Below are positions 11,820 through 23,539 of a stretch of DNA of 64,000 nucleotides, one piece after another (the stretch's first letter is position 1; each line of letters starts with the position of its first letter). The DNA is from Polytrichum commune. Its lineage: Eukaryota; Streptophyta; Polytrichopsida; Polytrichales; Polytrichaceae. The position numbers were made by a program, and so were the translations under genes. The notes under the pieces were generated by a model, which saw only the letters and a program-made list of their open reading frames with translations, made no database searches and had not been told where the DNA came from. Location: the NCBI GenBank assembly GCA_950295325.1, contig OX485806.1, positions 33,294,001 to 33,358,000 on the forward strand, written 5' to 3'.

Positions 11820-13880
11820 TACGGTCTAGAGATGGGCCAGGACATCATTTCATATGCACAAGTGCAACATGCAAGGACGACAATGGGTCCAAACTAGTAT
11901 ATTACATGTAACATGAAAATCAACAACAATGTATTTGTACGTATTCAATTCTTTTGATACTTCACCTTATCTAGAACACATGTATTTCACCAATGAAGAG
12001 TGTACAACAGCTATGGTGACTAAAAATATACACTGTCTTAGTTGACAAATAACATCTTAGTATACCCCTATGTAGATTTGAAACCCCACCAACAGATCGG
12101 ACCACTTTAAAAAACCGTTTTATTTTTTAAGTCCCGACTTCCCACAAAGAGGCTTTGCGAGGTCTTCCTATCTAGAAGAAATTCACTGCAACTGGCAAAA
12201 ATATCTCGGGATGTTATTTTTTGGAAGCTATCTTGAATCTAGGGCCTCATTTTAGTTGCACTACTTCGGGCATGGATCCGGGGTGCATTTGATACCATAT
12301 GTTTTGGATGCAAGCAAACTTAGAGTAGCATATTAAACAACAATTCATCTTGGCATAAGTACTTTGACCAATGGTGTTTGTGAGGACAAGAAGCTTATTT
12401 TTTTGTCACACACCCGTAATGTGATTTGAAGTCGATGTATTTGTATTTCATACCTATATTTAAAGTCGTAGATTCAATGACCTCTTTCAAGCGCCTCTAC
12501 ATTCCCAACATATAGGAGGAGGCTTGAACGGACCCATTAAACAAAATTTGATGACCCACGTTGTTGGTGGTGTTGGTGTTGGTGTTGGTGTTGGGAACTG
12601 GTCAAAGGGTTGAAGTAAGATAACATAGGTAACACCGCAAGTATATGAGTGCTAGGCAACTGACTTACGTCACTGGAATTTTTTTCAAATCTATCACAGA
12701 AGTAGATTTCGTTGTTCCTTCATCGATGTGAGACAATTGCGTAGGACGTGCATGCTAGTAGTGTAATCATCTCAGTAGTTGTGACGAGGATTTAACACAA
12801 ATATCTAAGGAGCCATCGCAAAGTTATGATACTTAATCTTATGAAGATGAGGATCAAAGGTCAAGTACAACCCTCTAGGTATGGGTTTTGTGAATGTGTA
12901 TTGGAGTTTATGGTAAAGGTCATGGTAATGGCCGAGACTAGCTACTCATGTTGCATGGTTTCGGTGCTTTCCCGATCTTGACTGGTGTTGGGGTTTTATT
13001 TAAGATTTTCTAGGAAGTAAACACGTTAGAGCACAAATTAAAGGGCAAAGCAAAGTTTGGTATTACGAAGTATAAGTCATGTAGAAGTTGGGAGCTACAT
13101 TGATCCTCTCTATTAGACCCAAAAAAAAATCCTTTGAGGGGAACATCACAAGGATTTATTTTTTAGGGCTAGAAACGTCCCCTTGAGTTTGTGGTTGATG
13201 CATCCTCGAAGTTATGATACTTAATCTTGTATCGGATGAGAATCAAAATTAAGTACAAACCTCTAGAGGGTGGTAGAGTGTTCATGTACTTGTTTTGGAC
13301 CCATGTTGTCTCGGCTCATTGCATTGTGCATATGAATAATGCTCCGGGCCATCTCCACACCGTGCGGTTAGCATGCTAACCATTTAGAATGTTTAGAACA
13401 ACAACTGCATCACCACCTATTGGTAGTCTATTGTATTTTAGATTGACCTCTACATTGAGGATGATGTTACATGTCATGACCAAGACATGTGTACTATATG
13501 CACAATTCTATTGCTTTCCAAGTCTTGACCTAAGGTGGGGTAGTTTTAGTCTCTTTTAGTCGACATAATCATCTATGAAACCATCAAAAGGGTAAATTAG
13601 GACGCCTCCAACACCACTACATGTCCCTTTAATTCCTACTCCAAAACGGCAATGCCAAAGGCTTGTGGGCCATGGGGTATTGCATGGAGAAGTTTTTGAA
13701 CTATAGTGTTGGCGGCATCACTGCTACAATAACAAGTACCACTCTACATGTAAAGTTATATTATAAACATGTAAAGTTTTATATAAAACATGAAGTGTTG
13801 TGAATAGTCTAGCTCTTTCTATAATTGAAAGAGATTTGATTGAGGTACAACATTGTCACTACAACATAAAGTTATTCCTT
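11820..13880. other. Intergenic sequence without recognisable genes
   Basis: No coding frame of note. A short run of TGGTGT repeats lies near 12,565-12,590. Confidence 0.6.
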
Positions 13881-13904
13881 CATTTTGGTGCCTCTAAATT
13901 CACA

Positions 13905-14275
13905 TTGACTAGTGTAGAGGGAGGCGTGATGGGATCTAGTGGTTATGATCATCATGCTTCCTCTCCCTTGAAAGTAGTGCTAGAGGGAAAGGTGGTGACA
14001 ATGATGGAGTTGCCCTTCAAGCTAAAAACTTCCCCTCAAGTTTGTAGTTAATAGAGTTATGCATAATGTTCCTTAAAGAGGGACAAATATGTGGGTTTGG
14101 ACCATATATGAATGTGGAGGGAGATGTGGTGGGGTGCAGTGGTGATCGTTGTGCTTATGTTCCCTTGAGCATAGTGTTAGAGGGAGATGCAATGCCAATG
14201 ATGGAGATGCCTTCAAAGCTAGTAAATTCCCCTTTAGTTTATGGCAAACATAGTTATGCATAATGTGCTTTAAAT
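13905..14275 (+). repeat. Imperfect tandem duplication, ~185-bp unit
   Basis: Two adjacent, diverged units share 'gagggag.tg.gatgg', 'cccttga..tagtg.tagagggaga', 'caatgatggag' and 'gttatgcataatg'. Both are non-coding as far as I can see. Confidence 0.55.
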
Positions 14276-14279
14276 GAAC

Positions 14280-15020
14280 AAAACTATGGATTTTTTGACC
14301 ATATATATTTGGATCTAAAGGAGGGTATGTCTATTGAACCCACCACCCTAAATCCCAAAACGATTTATGAAAGGCTAGATTGGTGTATTTTACCTTAGCA
14401 TGACAATTTATAAAATTGGTTTTTAATAGTCCAACCCACTTTTCGAACATGTTATTTTGAGCGTTAAGAAAGGTTGGATGACTTTATGGATAAGTTGTCA
14501 AACTCTCCTTTTAACCAACTCGCATAGAGTTTGATCCCATGACCTTTCCTTATGACTCTAAGTAATTATTGCATCCTCAAAGTTTCGATGCTTAAGCTCA
14601 TGTTGGATGATAAACAAAAATCGGTTGCAAACCTCCAGAGGGTGCACAAATGTTTATTCATATTGACCTCTATGGTAAGGTGATGTTGGTCAGGCCAAGG
14701 GATTGTGGTGTCTACATAAACTCATCCATTATTAAAGGTGATAATACAAGGGACTATTTTGTAGTATGAAATGATCTATTTTAAGATTATTTGACTCAAC
14801 AAATGGCAACATAGTCCCAAAACTAGTCTAGTGGAATGCATATGGAATGAATCAACCCTCAACCTTGTTGTAGACATGTTTTTACTAGAGCCCTTCATCC
14901 AAGATGGATGACTTTACATAAACGCCACGAAGCCCAAGCCTATTGGTCATGGTTGAGACATGCTACCTACCTACTTGGAAGTTAGCTTTGTCTTATGTAA
15001 GGTAGATGCGTCTTAATCGG
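14280..15020. other. Intergenic sequence without recognisable genes
   Basis: No supported feature in this stretch. Confidence 0.55.
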
Positions 15021-15023
15021 TTA

Positions 15024-15350
15024 CATTTTCCAACTAGCTCACTTTCCTTGGAACATGAAACATGCGTTTAGTACAAGATGGTCAGCAAATCCAAATCAAG
15101 ACCGTAGCCATTGTCCTCATGATTTTCAAAGCTTATATGCATATCTTATTCAACATCAAAACGAAGATTCCCATCTTCATTGAATGGTCGTATAGATCCC
15201 CCCTCCCCCCCCCCAAAAAAAAAAGTTGACTTTCTAAGCCTAGAACGACCATCGTATTCTGGGCATGTAGTCCAATCTCTTTTAAACACATGTCTTTTGG
15301 TGCCCACTCTTGGAGCCCCACTAAACCACATACCACTCAAACACACTCTA
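15024..15350 (+). repeat. Dispersed repeat, same family as 5,735-6,300 and 45,000-45,400
   Basis: It shares the 'actagc.cact', 'gagatgg-tagcaaatc.aa' and '.gaccgtagcca' landmarks with the other two copies. A poly(C)-poly(A) tract interrupts it at 15,198-15,224. Confidence 0.55.
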
Positions 15351-15889
15351 AACTCCGCAATACCAACCTCCTTAATGTCACTCTTTCTCTTATATCCCGA
15401 AACCCTATGAAACGGATGTTCTCAGTTCAAATCTCAGTCCTTGTTTTCACATGTCCCTCCCATACATCACGGGTTTTGAAATCGATCCAAAACACACACA
15501 CACTCGCACACATCACGATGTCATCTTTGCAACATTGTCATTACTGCAGTTTTGACTTCTTGCTATTCCACAATGTCACATGCTACACTAACTCTCTTTT
15601 ATTGTGCATTCATATTAACGCTCTTCAAATTCCTTAATATCACGGGCACTATGGTTGCCATGAACATGATATTACGGAATTTAAAGTGTATAGGTATCCA
15701 ATTGAGAGAAGTAACCTAATTAGGGCACATCTATATACCTCGCTCGATTCTACTTGCCTTCTCCATGTTGACCTAGGCAAGGATCGAAGCCCTAAGTCGG
15801 TCTTCTTTCAGCCCAATTTCCGCATGGCTGACTCTTGGCTTGTGGGAAAGTGGCTATAGTATATATGTGACTCGTGGTTCGGTGCTTAG

Positions 15890-16087
15890 GAGATTTTTGG
15901 GCATAAATGGTCGAGATCCTAGTAGTGTTTCCAAGTCCAACCGGTTACATGTTGACATCTCTCGATTTTTCTTTATTAATCTTAAGGTGTGTTCCATAGA
16001 TTCATCTTCAAGGAATCGGTATTTTTTGTAAAGTCTTGAACTTCGACCGGCTATTTGTAATTGGCGGTCAACCCTCCCCGTTCATTG
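15890..16087 (+). mobile_element. hAT-type MITE with 8-bp TSD (198 bp, left end trimmed)
   Basis: The body carries family landmarks (GAGATTTTTGGGCATAAATG, then 'aaccggttacatgttgaca'). It is flanked by GTGCTTAG at 15,882-15,889 and 16,088-16,095. The right end (...CCCCGTTCATTG) is intact. The left lacks the usual first ~12 bp. Confidence 0.75.
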
Positions 16088-16099
16088 GTGCTTAGCTAA

Positions 16100-16980
16100 C
16101 ATGCAAATGTATAATGATATTTGCAATCAGGTTGCCTTTGCAAATAGGGTTGCCTCATTACCTTTGCGAATTACTTTGGGTCAAAACCATATCACAAAAA
16201 CTTATAAGTATGTTCATTCATATGTATAGCAATCATAGGAAAGACACAATGCTCACATTGTGTTACCATGGTAATAAATGTTAAGATTAGTGTGGAATTG
16301 CATAGGGCGACCTGGTTGACATATTAGCGTAGGTGAATCCAGTATCAATCAACCCTAACGCAAGGTACTATGCCCTATCACTAACCGTGCGTTGGAACCA
16401 CATTCAACATTTCAAATGCGCTTTAGTATGATGCATATGAGTTCATATCTAAAAGTAGACCATCTCTATGACTTTGTATCTCAAATCTTCATAAGTTACG
16501 CTTCTTGACTCCAAAATTTTCATTCTTGTGTCCAATTTGGATATGCTAATGTGGTTGTGTTGTTATAAAATAAAAACCAAAAGCTCACATATGTTAAAAT
16601 CCAAAAAAATCCATAGTAGGTGCACGCACCTTCACTCTATTGTCGAGGTCGCATAAATTTGTACATTTTTTGATTTATTTTCAGTGTTGCAATCAACTGT
16701 GATAGTTTAATGAAGATCATTTCTATCTGGTGCCTATGCTCTTTGCTTAAAATGACAATTCTATTTGAGGCCATAATTAACCCACAACATATGTGATGAG
16801 AACATGTAATTATGGGATTTGAGGTTTCATGTGTTTTTTTTAAAATCCAATGTGGTGAGGTTGTGGAGAGGCAGTTGTTATGTTATGAGAGAGAAAGAGC
16901 ATCGGACCCACAACTTGAAGTGCTCATAAATAGTGCAACGAATGGAGCATATAAAGGATCTACCTACTCTCCTCTTCTCT
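16100..16980. other. Intergenic sequence without recognisable genes
   Basis: No supported gene. The sequence is AT-rich with short diverged repeats. Confidence 0.55.
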
Positions 16981-16989
16981 CCTCTAAAT

Positions 16990-18360
16990 TGAAGTGACTA
17001 GATTCATCACCCCCTCAACTATATTATTGGTTGGCCTACTAAGCCACACACACAAGCATCGTTGAATTACATGCCATAACAAAGGAGAAGGTCAAACCGG
17101 TTTAATCCCTTCCTATGTGATTCATACACAACAGACAATGTGGTGGTGGTGGTGACGAGGTTGCTGCCCCATCGTTTCTATCCCTTCCAAGACATGTGGA
17201 TGGAAACAACGAGGTGGCAAGCCTGGACCACAGGGGACCATGCTAAAATGATTCATGATTAGTATGCATGGGTGCAATGGCTGGGACGGCATGCTCCAAA
17301 CTAAAGCCCGCTTCAGACAAGCACCCGATGAACAATGACACATTGGCCAGTATTTCCGTTCCCCCAAAGTGCATCCTCGCCATCATGTCATTTGTGAATT
17401 GGATCATCATGATAGCACGTGATGTCCTCCACTTCATCCAACGCGACTTCATACTTGTCGGCAACCCTGGCTGGACAAACAAGAGCGTTCCTCCGCTTGA
17501 GAAGTTCGGAGCTACCTCCCAAGCAAGACGCGTGACTCCTCCACCTCATGCGCCGAGGTGACCCACACTGGTCGGTGACATGACAGGTTGAAAAGGTCAA
17601 CAAACCCTTAAGGTCCAATCAGCGCACAGTCTAAAGCTATTATTTCATCCAATGACATGTAACAACGTTTTGTCGAGACCCTCGTCTACATCGATCCCTA
17701 AGTCCATAGTCTCCCATATAACAAAGGCGGACGAAAGGGGGGAGGCAATACCTCCACGCTCACGTGTCCTAACTTGTAACCACCCTCTCGGAGGCGCGGG
17801 TTAAGTTAAATGCACCATTCGGACATGGAAAGGCCAACACTGAAGGCCTCGAGGGGGCCACACCGGAGTCCCCCTCTAAAAGCATGTGGGGATGCTCTCC
17901 CCTAGAATGTACGCGCCTCGTACATCTACTTATCCATCAGCATCTTCCTTGCATGTTAGATACACGAAAAAGAAAAGGCGAACCAACTACATAAGTAGTT
18001 ATAATAAGCGCGCACCACCCCCGGGGCTTGCTTCCTTATTAGTTTCCTGGAAGCTGGCCCCCTCAAAGCCTACACCACAGTCTAAGGGCACCCTAGATCC
18101 TCCGCAAGGGGGGGTCTGAAATCTACGCCATGTCTAGATCCTAGAGCGGTCAAGGGTTGGGCTTCATCAACAGTGGCTAGGACTGTGCTGGGTGGAATCA
18201 AGGGAAAGTGGAGCCGTCCAGTCTGGAGATTCCGCTGACCCTAGTTAGTTCCACGCAAGGACAAAAACCCCATAGTATTAGGGCTAGGAGGTTACTTTTT
18301 AACTGCGGTTAAATATGCGGACGTCAGTAGAGGGGGGGGGGGGGGCGGTGCTGACGTGTC
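16990..18360. other. GC-richer unidentified segment
   Basis: Base composition is clearly more GC-rich than its neighbours. Open frames of up to ~97 codons occur on both strands (for example 17,268-17,561 + and 17,388-17,618 -), but I recognise no domain. It could be a decayed retroelement. No LTR, primer-binding site or protease/RT motif is visible. A poly(G) tract lies near 18,333. Confidence 0.4.
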
Positions 18361-18519
18361 CACATGCTACAGGTCGCCAACTCAAGGAGGGTGAAACTGG
18401 GTGGAGGTCAACTTGCTCTTTCCAGATGCTTAATTTTCCCCCATTTTGGTACATGTTTTTTTGAATCAATTAATCATATATTGACCTCCTGGCGACTCGA
18501 CTCGTCTCGTAGTTTGTTT

Positions 18520-18615
18520 GTGGGGCCCGGGGTAGATCATCATGTCTTCGTTCGGGTGGGCCGGGCCCCGCCCCGCCCCTCTCACACCTCCTTCACTGGC
18601 CAGTCTTCTCCAGTG
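18520..18615 (+). repeat. Partial copy of the foldback arm sequence
   Basis: The stretch from 'gtagatcatcatgtcttcgt' to 'acacctccttcac' matches about 19,490-19,555 in the left arm of the foldback downstream. Confidence 0.5.
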
Positions 18616-19202
18616 AACGGGAGTTTATGGGTTGACTCAGATTTTTACCCCTCTTTCCACATATCATTCGGTGGTTTGCACATTGATTTAGCTTTGATTA
18701 CTACGTATGATGAAAGATCATTTCAAATCATGTTTTGAAAGAAATCAAAATTGTTCAAGTATGAAATCATGAAACACCCTTGATAATACGTGAAAACAAC
18801 AACCAAAAACATCAAATAAGCACTAAAAATGTGAATTCAGCACCCTTAAACATCAAATGAACGTTGCAAAACATGAAAACAACACTTAACAAAGGGATGG
18901 TGATGATAACTTTGGTGGAGTCTCGCCGCGGCATTGTACATGTAAACCCTTAAAGATAGAAAGAGATAGGTGGAGGATTCAAGGTAAGGTGTGGGAGAAC
19001 TAGTTATAACCGGAGATACCCTCGGGCAACCCAAATAAGAACCGGTGGGAGATGGTGTGGGGCAGCTATCGTCATCAACTTTACATAACCGGTTGATTTC
19101 CTATACACTTAATTTTTCCTTCGGTTACATGGCCTAAAATACTCAAATTAAATTGGTAATTCATTTCACTCGGCCGATTTTACATTAAATGTCGGATCTC
19201 CC

Positions 19203-20137
19203 CAATCACTAGTCTTCCATGCCCACACCTGGATGGGAACTCGTCCTCGTTGGGAACCAATGTAAGAATACCCGGTCACTTAAGCCATTAAGCTCCTTCG
19301 ACATGTGGAGGGATTTGCTGACACGGATGGGACTTGGGACCCCATGTGAACTAACCCTTATGTAGGCACACACTTTCTACATGTCCTCACCAAGCCTTAG
19401 AAAATGTTTTAAATTTTATTTATGGGATTGGGACTTTTGTTAATTATTATATCTTCCATTAGACGGAAATACGTGACATTCATGTGCCCTGGGCTAGATC
19501 ACATCTTCATTCGGTTTGGCCCCACCTTGCCCTGCCCCTCCCACACCTCCTTCCATACCTGGTCTTCCTGCCCGCACATGCGTGGGAACTCTTCCTTGTT
19601 GGGAACCAATGTCACAATACCCGGTCAAAATTACAAATACTCAAATTGACATCACTTCCATTATTCCCAAGTTGATTGATGAAGTTCCTTCACATGACTT
19701 CAGTGACCGGGTATTATCACATTGGTTCCCAACAGGGAAGAGTTCCAAGGCAGGTGCGGGCAAGAAGATTGGGCGGTGAAGGAGGCGTGGGAAGGGTGGG
19801 GCCCAACCGAATGAAGATGTGATCTAGCCCGGGGCACATGAATGTCACGTATTTTCATCTAACAGAAGATATAATAAATAACAAAAGTCTCAATCCCATA
19901 AACAAAAATTTAAGACATTCTCTAAGGCTTGGTGAGGACATGTAGAAAGTGTGTACCTACATAAGGGCTAGTTCACATGGGGTCCCAAGTCCCATCCGTG
20001 TCAGCAAGTCCCAACATGGAGGCAAAGTCCCTTCACATGTCGAAAGAGCATAATGGCTCCAGTGACCGGGTATTATCACATTGGTTCCCAACGAGGAAGA
20101 GTTCCCTCACAGGTGCGGACATGAAGATTGGGCGGTA
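19203..20137. repeat. Long inverted repeat (foldback) with ~430-bp arms and ~75-bp spacer
   Basis: The left arm (about 19,203-19,627) and right arm (about 19,703-20,137) are reverse complements along nearly their whole length with few mismatches. Landmarks are 'gggaaccaatgt..gaatacccggtcac', 'gggacttgggaccccatgtg', 'ctacatgtcctcaccaagcc' and 'gctagatcacatcttcattc'. Each arm itself starts and ends with the 'gttgggaaccaatgt' motif. It would form a very long hairpin if transcribed. Part of the arm resembles a Harbinger-type end with GGGCTAGTTCACATGGGG termini. Confidence 0.85.
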
Positions 20138-20200
20138 AAGGAGGCGTTGGGCGGAGCCCAACTGAATGAAGATGTGATCTAGCCTAGGGCGTGTGTGTGT
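20138..20200 (+). repeat. Extra partial foldback-arm copy
   Basis: 'ggcggtaaaggaggcgttgg' through 'gatgtgatctagcctagggc' repeats the inner part of the right arm (about 19,775-19,840) just beyond the arm end. Confidence 0.5.
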
Positions 20201-20272
20201 TTTTCCACGGTGTTTGTAATTTTGATGGAGTAAGTAGGTAAATTCTTCAGGTAGTTCTTGTACACTAGTGAT

Positions 20273-20498
20273 CTATGATCGGGGAGAACCGGCAGTTAGT
20301 TACAGATGAACCGGTTGAGTTTGAGAAATAACCGGTGGAAGTTCAAGACTCCATGAAAATTACCGATCATTTTAGAGGAATTTATAGAATATACCCCAAA
20401 TTAATAAAGGAAAACCGGAGGATGTCAACATGTAACCGGTTGGACTTGCAAACACTCGGATCTCAACCGGTTATGCCCAAAAATCTGCCCGATCACTG
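20273..20498 (-). mobile_element. hAT-type MITE with 8-bp TSD (226 bp)
   Basis: The ends CTATGATCGGGGAGAACCGG and, inverted from the right, CAGTGATCGGGCAGATTTTT are imperfect terminal repeats. The flanks are a perfect CTAGTGAT (20,265-20,272 and 20,499-20,506). The body contains the family's repeated AACCGGTT motifs. Confidence 0.85.
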
Positions 20499-20509
20499 CT
20501 AGTGATTGA

Positions 20510-21500
20510 GGTTTGAGGTCCAGGGCTAGATGCCCACCTACATAGCTTCTGTGCACCCACTAATCTTACAGATGTAATTGGATTGTATTAGGGTTATTTT
20601 TACCCATGTTTAAAAAAACATAACACCCCCCCCCCCTCCCCTCTCTCACATGCATATATGTGGGCATTCCAATATTGGTCTACTAGTGTTCTTCATTTAA
20701 TATCATTATCATATTATTGAGATCTCCGTAATGAAGATCCTCTCACTTCAACATACTCACCCAACATCAATATTTGGCTCATATTATAATTACGATACCC
20801 ACGGGTGGATTCTTTGTTAGCATTGTTGATGTTAGTTGTTGATGCCATGCTTGGGGGCCAACTCAACAAGCTAAACTATGCATCTACTTTCTAAACCTCC
20901 CCCACCCTCCAACATAGTTGGAGTTGGAGGAATATATGCGATCATTCAATGAGAGAGGGAAAAAAAAAGAAAAAAAGAAAAAGAAAACACCACTTTGACG
21001 AAGAACAATCTTTGCCTATGAGCTCATACAGTTGTGAGAAAACGGTTACCTGCACGACTGGAATTCCAAATCATCTTGCACTAATTGCGTGTTTTGTAGC
21101 CTATGAGAGGTGGGTGCAAAGCGAAAAGTGCCCGTTCAAGGTCCATTGACCTTAGGTAGACTACCCTCATGCTAATTCCAAAGTTGAATCACAGTTTGGT
21201 TTCCTAGCACCTAATGAAGGGTAAATAGTAAGAAATTGACCCCCTACATGTTGGTTGCTAATTCATACCAGCTTCAACTCACTATGCCAATTCAAGGTCT
21301 TTGACCCCGACTGAGGGGTTATTTCAAGTTAAAATAACCATCGTTGGGCTCTACAATGATAATCAAAGTTTTTTACCCTCCTTCCCTGGTAGGTGTTAAC
21401 ACTCACCCATTGAATCACCTGGGTTTGTTAGAAAATGGTATACATGCTATCATAATATAGCCAGCTTTGGTTTTTCACCTTCAACTACGCCTCAAAATAG
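20510..21500. other. Intergenic sequence without recognisable genes
   Basis: Poly(C) near 20,627 and an AG-rich run near 20,953. No supported gene. Confidence 0.55.
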
Positions 21501-21508
21501 GGTACTAA

Positions 21509-21850
21509 GGGCCGGTTTACACTACGGTGGAGAAGGCCTCCGGTCGGTCAAGAATGCTTGGCCAAGACATGGTTATATGAGGCAAATGGTGGATGTGCCG
21601 GAGAAGAATTAAAGGCAATAAAATATTTTTATTGAGTTGGGCTTCTCCGGCCTCTTGAGGCCGGAGAAGCCCAACTCCAAAAAGTGCCGCCATGTCATTT
21701 TATCATCCATGAGAAAAATTCACCACCATTGTTTTCTTCACCTAGTGTAAACACCCACCGGTCAAGAGTTGCATTTTCGACCAATCACAATTGAGAAACG
21801 CCCTTTTTTTCATGACCGGTGGACTTCTCCACCGTAGTGTAAACCGGCCC
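21509..21850. mobile_element. PIF/Harbinger (Tourist-like) MITE, 342 bp
   Basis: The terminal inverted repeats are perfect over 27 bp. They begin GGGCCGGTTTACACTACGG, and the outer 3-bp TSD is TAA on both sides (21,506-21,508 and 21,851-21,853). Both features fit PIF/Harbinger. In the middle (about 21,642-21,685) there is a second, perfect 19-bp-arm hairpin centred on TCTTGA, with arms reading GAGTTGGGCTTCTCCGGCC and its complement. It has no coding capacity. Confidence 0.93.
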
Positions 21851-21898
21851 TAAGTGACACTATTATGCATGTGGCACTACATACCATAAACGATGTAG

Positions 21899-22132
21899 CA
21901 ATGAATGGGGTGAACCGACCGCTAGTTACAAATGATCCAATTGAAATCATCAATTGAAGTTCAAGACTTCGGGAACTTTATTGATAATTTTAGAAGAATC
22001 TATGGAATATATGTACATCAAATTAATAAAGGAAAAACTGAAGGATCACAACATGTAACCAGTTGGACTTGGAAACACTAGGAATGTCACCAATTATGTT
22101 CAAAGATCTCCATGCGGACATCGCTACACCGT
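21899..22132 (-). mobile_element. hAT-type MITE copy inside a short palindromic context
   Basis: The family body runs from CAATGAATGGGGTGAACCG to ...CATGCGGACATCG. The flanks are inverted to each other: 'accataaacgatgtag' on the left and 'ctacaccgtttatggt' on the right. So it either sits at the centre of an older foldback or carries an outer inverted repeat of its own. Confidence 0.6.
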
Positions 22133-22139
22133 TTATGGT

Positions 22140-22700
22140 ATTTAATGTCATGTGTGTAATAGTATCATTTACCATGTTTTGAGGCATATGTTAGGTTACA
22201 CTAATGACCCACAACTTCACCGTTGGTGTCACTTCATGACACTTGGCATTCCAAGTGCGCTTACTAATATCCTGGCATGCATGTGTTCAATAGTGTTATG
22301 AGGTGTATGCCCATGTTACACAATGGTCTACAAGTTGACTACAATGTACACAAATGACATTTGGCAGTAGTATGCTCAAGAATATCTTCCTCTTGCATAC
22401 TAAAATGTAACACATGACAATGGTCATTTAGTATATTCAATAATATTTTTCCCCTACCATACTAAAACACCAAAACTATCACTCAAGTATCCCAATGTGG
22501 TATGCTGAATGTCATAATGTAAATAATATTTTCACTTCAAAATTTTACTTATGTTCACAAATAGTATCCTATTGGCATTAGTGGAAGTGACATTGTGCGA
22601 CCTCTAGGCATCTAGTTTAGGCCCTTTGTGAATAGTGTACGTGACACTAAATACCATAATCGGTGTAGCCCTCTGGCTGGGTTGTGGAGTTTGTAATGAT
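22140..22700. other. Intergenic repeats of the 'ccataa.cg.tgtag' kind
   Basis: Diverged fragments such as 'gtgacactaaataccataat' echo the flanks of the element at 21,899-22,132. No gene. Confidence 0.45.
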
Positions 22701-22702
22701 AA

Positions 22703-23535
22703 GGGCCACTTCACACACGAGACTGAGAGCCCGTGACCAATACACTTCAAGCACTCTCATTGGTGGAAAAGGCAGAGCTAGTCCAAGTTCGCTTCACACT
22801 ACGCTTGAGGGACCAACATAGTATGTGAATGCAAGTGAGGAGGTTGTGGGTTCTATTCCCCATGCCGGCGTGGTGCTCACCACCTTAGTCCACCCAACTA
22901 TGGTGGGGGGTCCTTGGACCTTGTCGTATGGGTACCTCAAAGCCCTTTGGGGGGATACCATGTCCGGTATCTTCAAGGCACTAGTGGCTAGCTAGGAACT
23001 TGTATAGTGTGTCACTATAGTGTCCATCCTCGAAAGGGGAGAGTAGTATTTGTCCCAATGTCCCCTTGTCCAGTGGGCATCGGGTCATTGGCATTACGAA
23101 CGGACACTTTATTCACGCCGGCCCCTTGCTTGAAAAGGGTTGGAGTTTCTATCTATATGTGAATGCAAGATGGACGTAAAGTCTCCATGCATTCCTACAT
23201 GGCATCAAATGGACCATTTTTCATGGTCACTTGGACAATTTCCAAAGCCCACCTCTTGGAGGTAGGCCTAACATAAAACCGGGAGACCATGGCACTCCAA
23301 ACACTCACAACCGTTGGTTTATTCTGATTTTATCATGTGTGAGGACCCACATGAATAAAAATTCATTGAAGTAGCATTCAGTTGAGGGCCCGATCACATA
23401 TGACTTCACACTACGCTTGAGGGTCCGTGACCACACCACATGATATTGGAGGTGTGTTGGGACGGCCTTTGGACACTTTCCTTTGGGCTCTCACACTTTC
23501 ATGGTCACGGCCCTAGGCTCGTGTGTGAAGTGGCT
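22703..23535 (+). mobile_element. MITE of the GGGCCACTTCACAC family, copy 3, split by a SINE
   Basis: It starts TAA|GGGCCACTTCACACACGAG and ends ...GGCTCGTGTGTGAAGTGGC. The interior matches copies 1 and 2 but is interrupted at 22,836-23,155 by a SINE. Removing the SINE and one TSD copy leaves about 499 bp, equal to copy 2. Confidence 0.75.
22836..23155 (+). mobile_element. tRNA-derived SINE copy 2 (5'-truncated)
   Basis: Perfect 14-bp TSD, TATGTGAATGCAAG (22,822-22,835 and 23,156-23,169). The element lacks about 48 bp of the head, including the A box, but keeps the B-box region, body, 3' hairpin and CTAT tail. Truncation at the 5' end with an intact TSD is what incomplete reverse transcription gives. 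Confidence 0.9.
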
Positions 23536-23539
23536 CCAA

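Noticed and set aside
17122-17618. Possible gene in the GC-richer segment (several overlapping 75-97-codon frames)
   Set aside because: No frame dominates, no domain is recognisable and splice-compatible continuation was not found.
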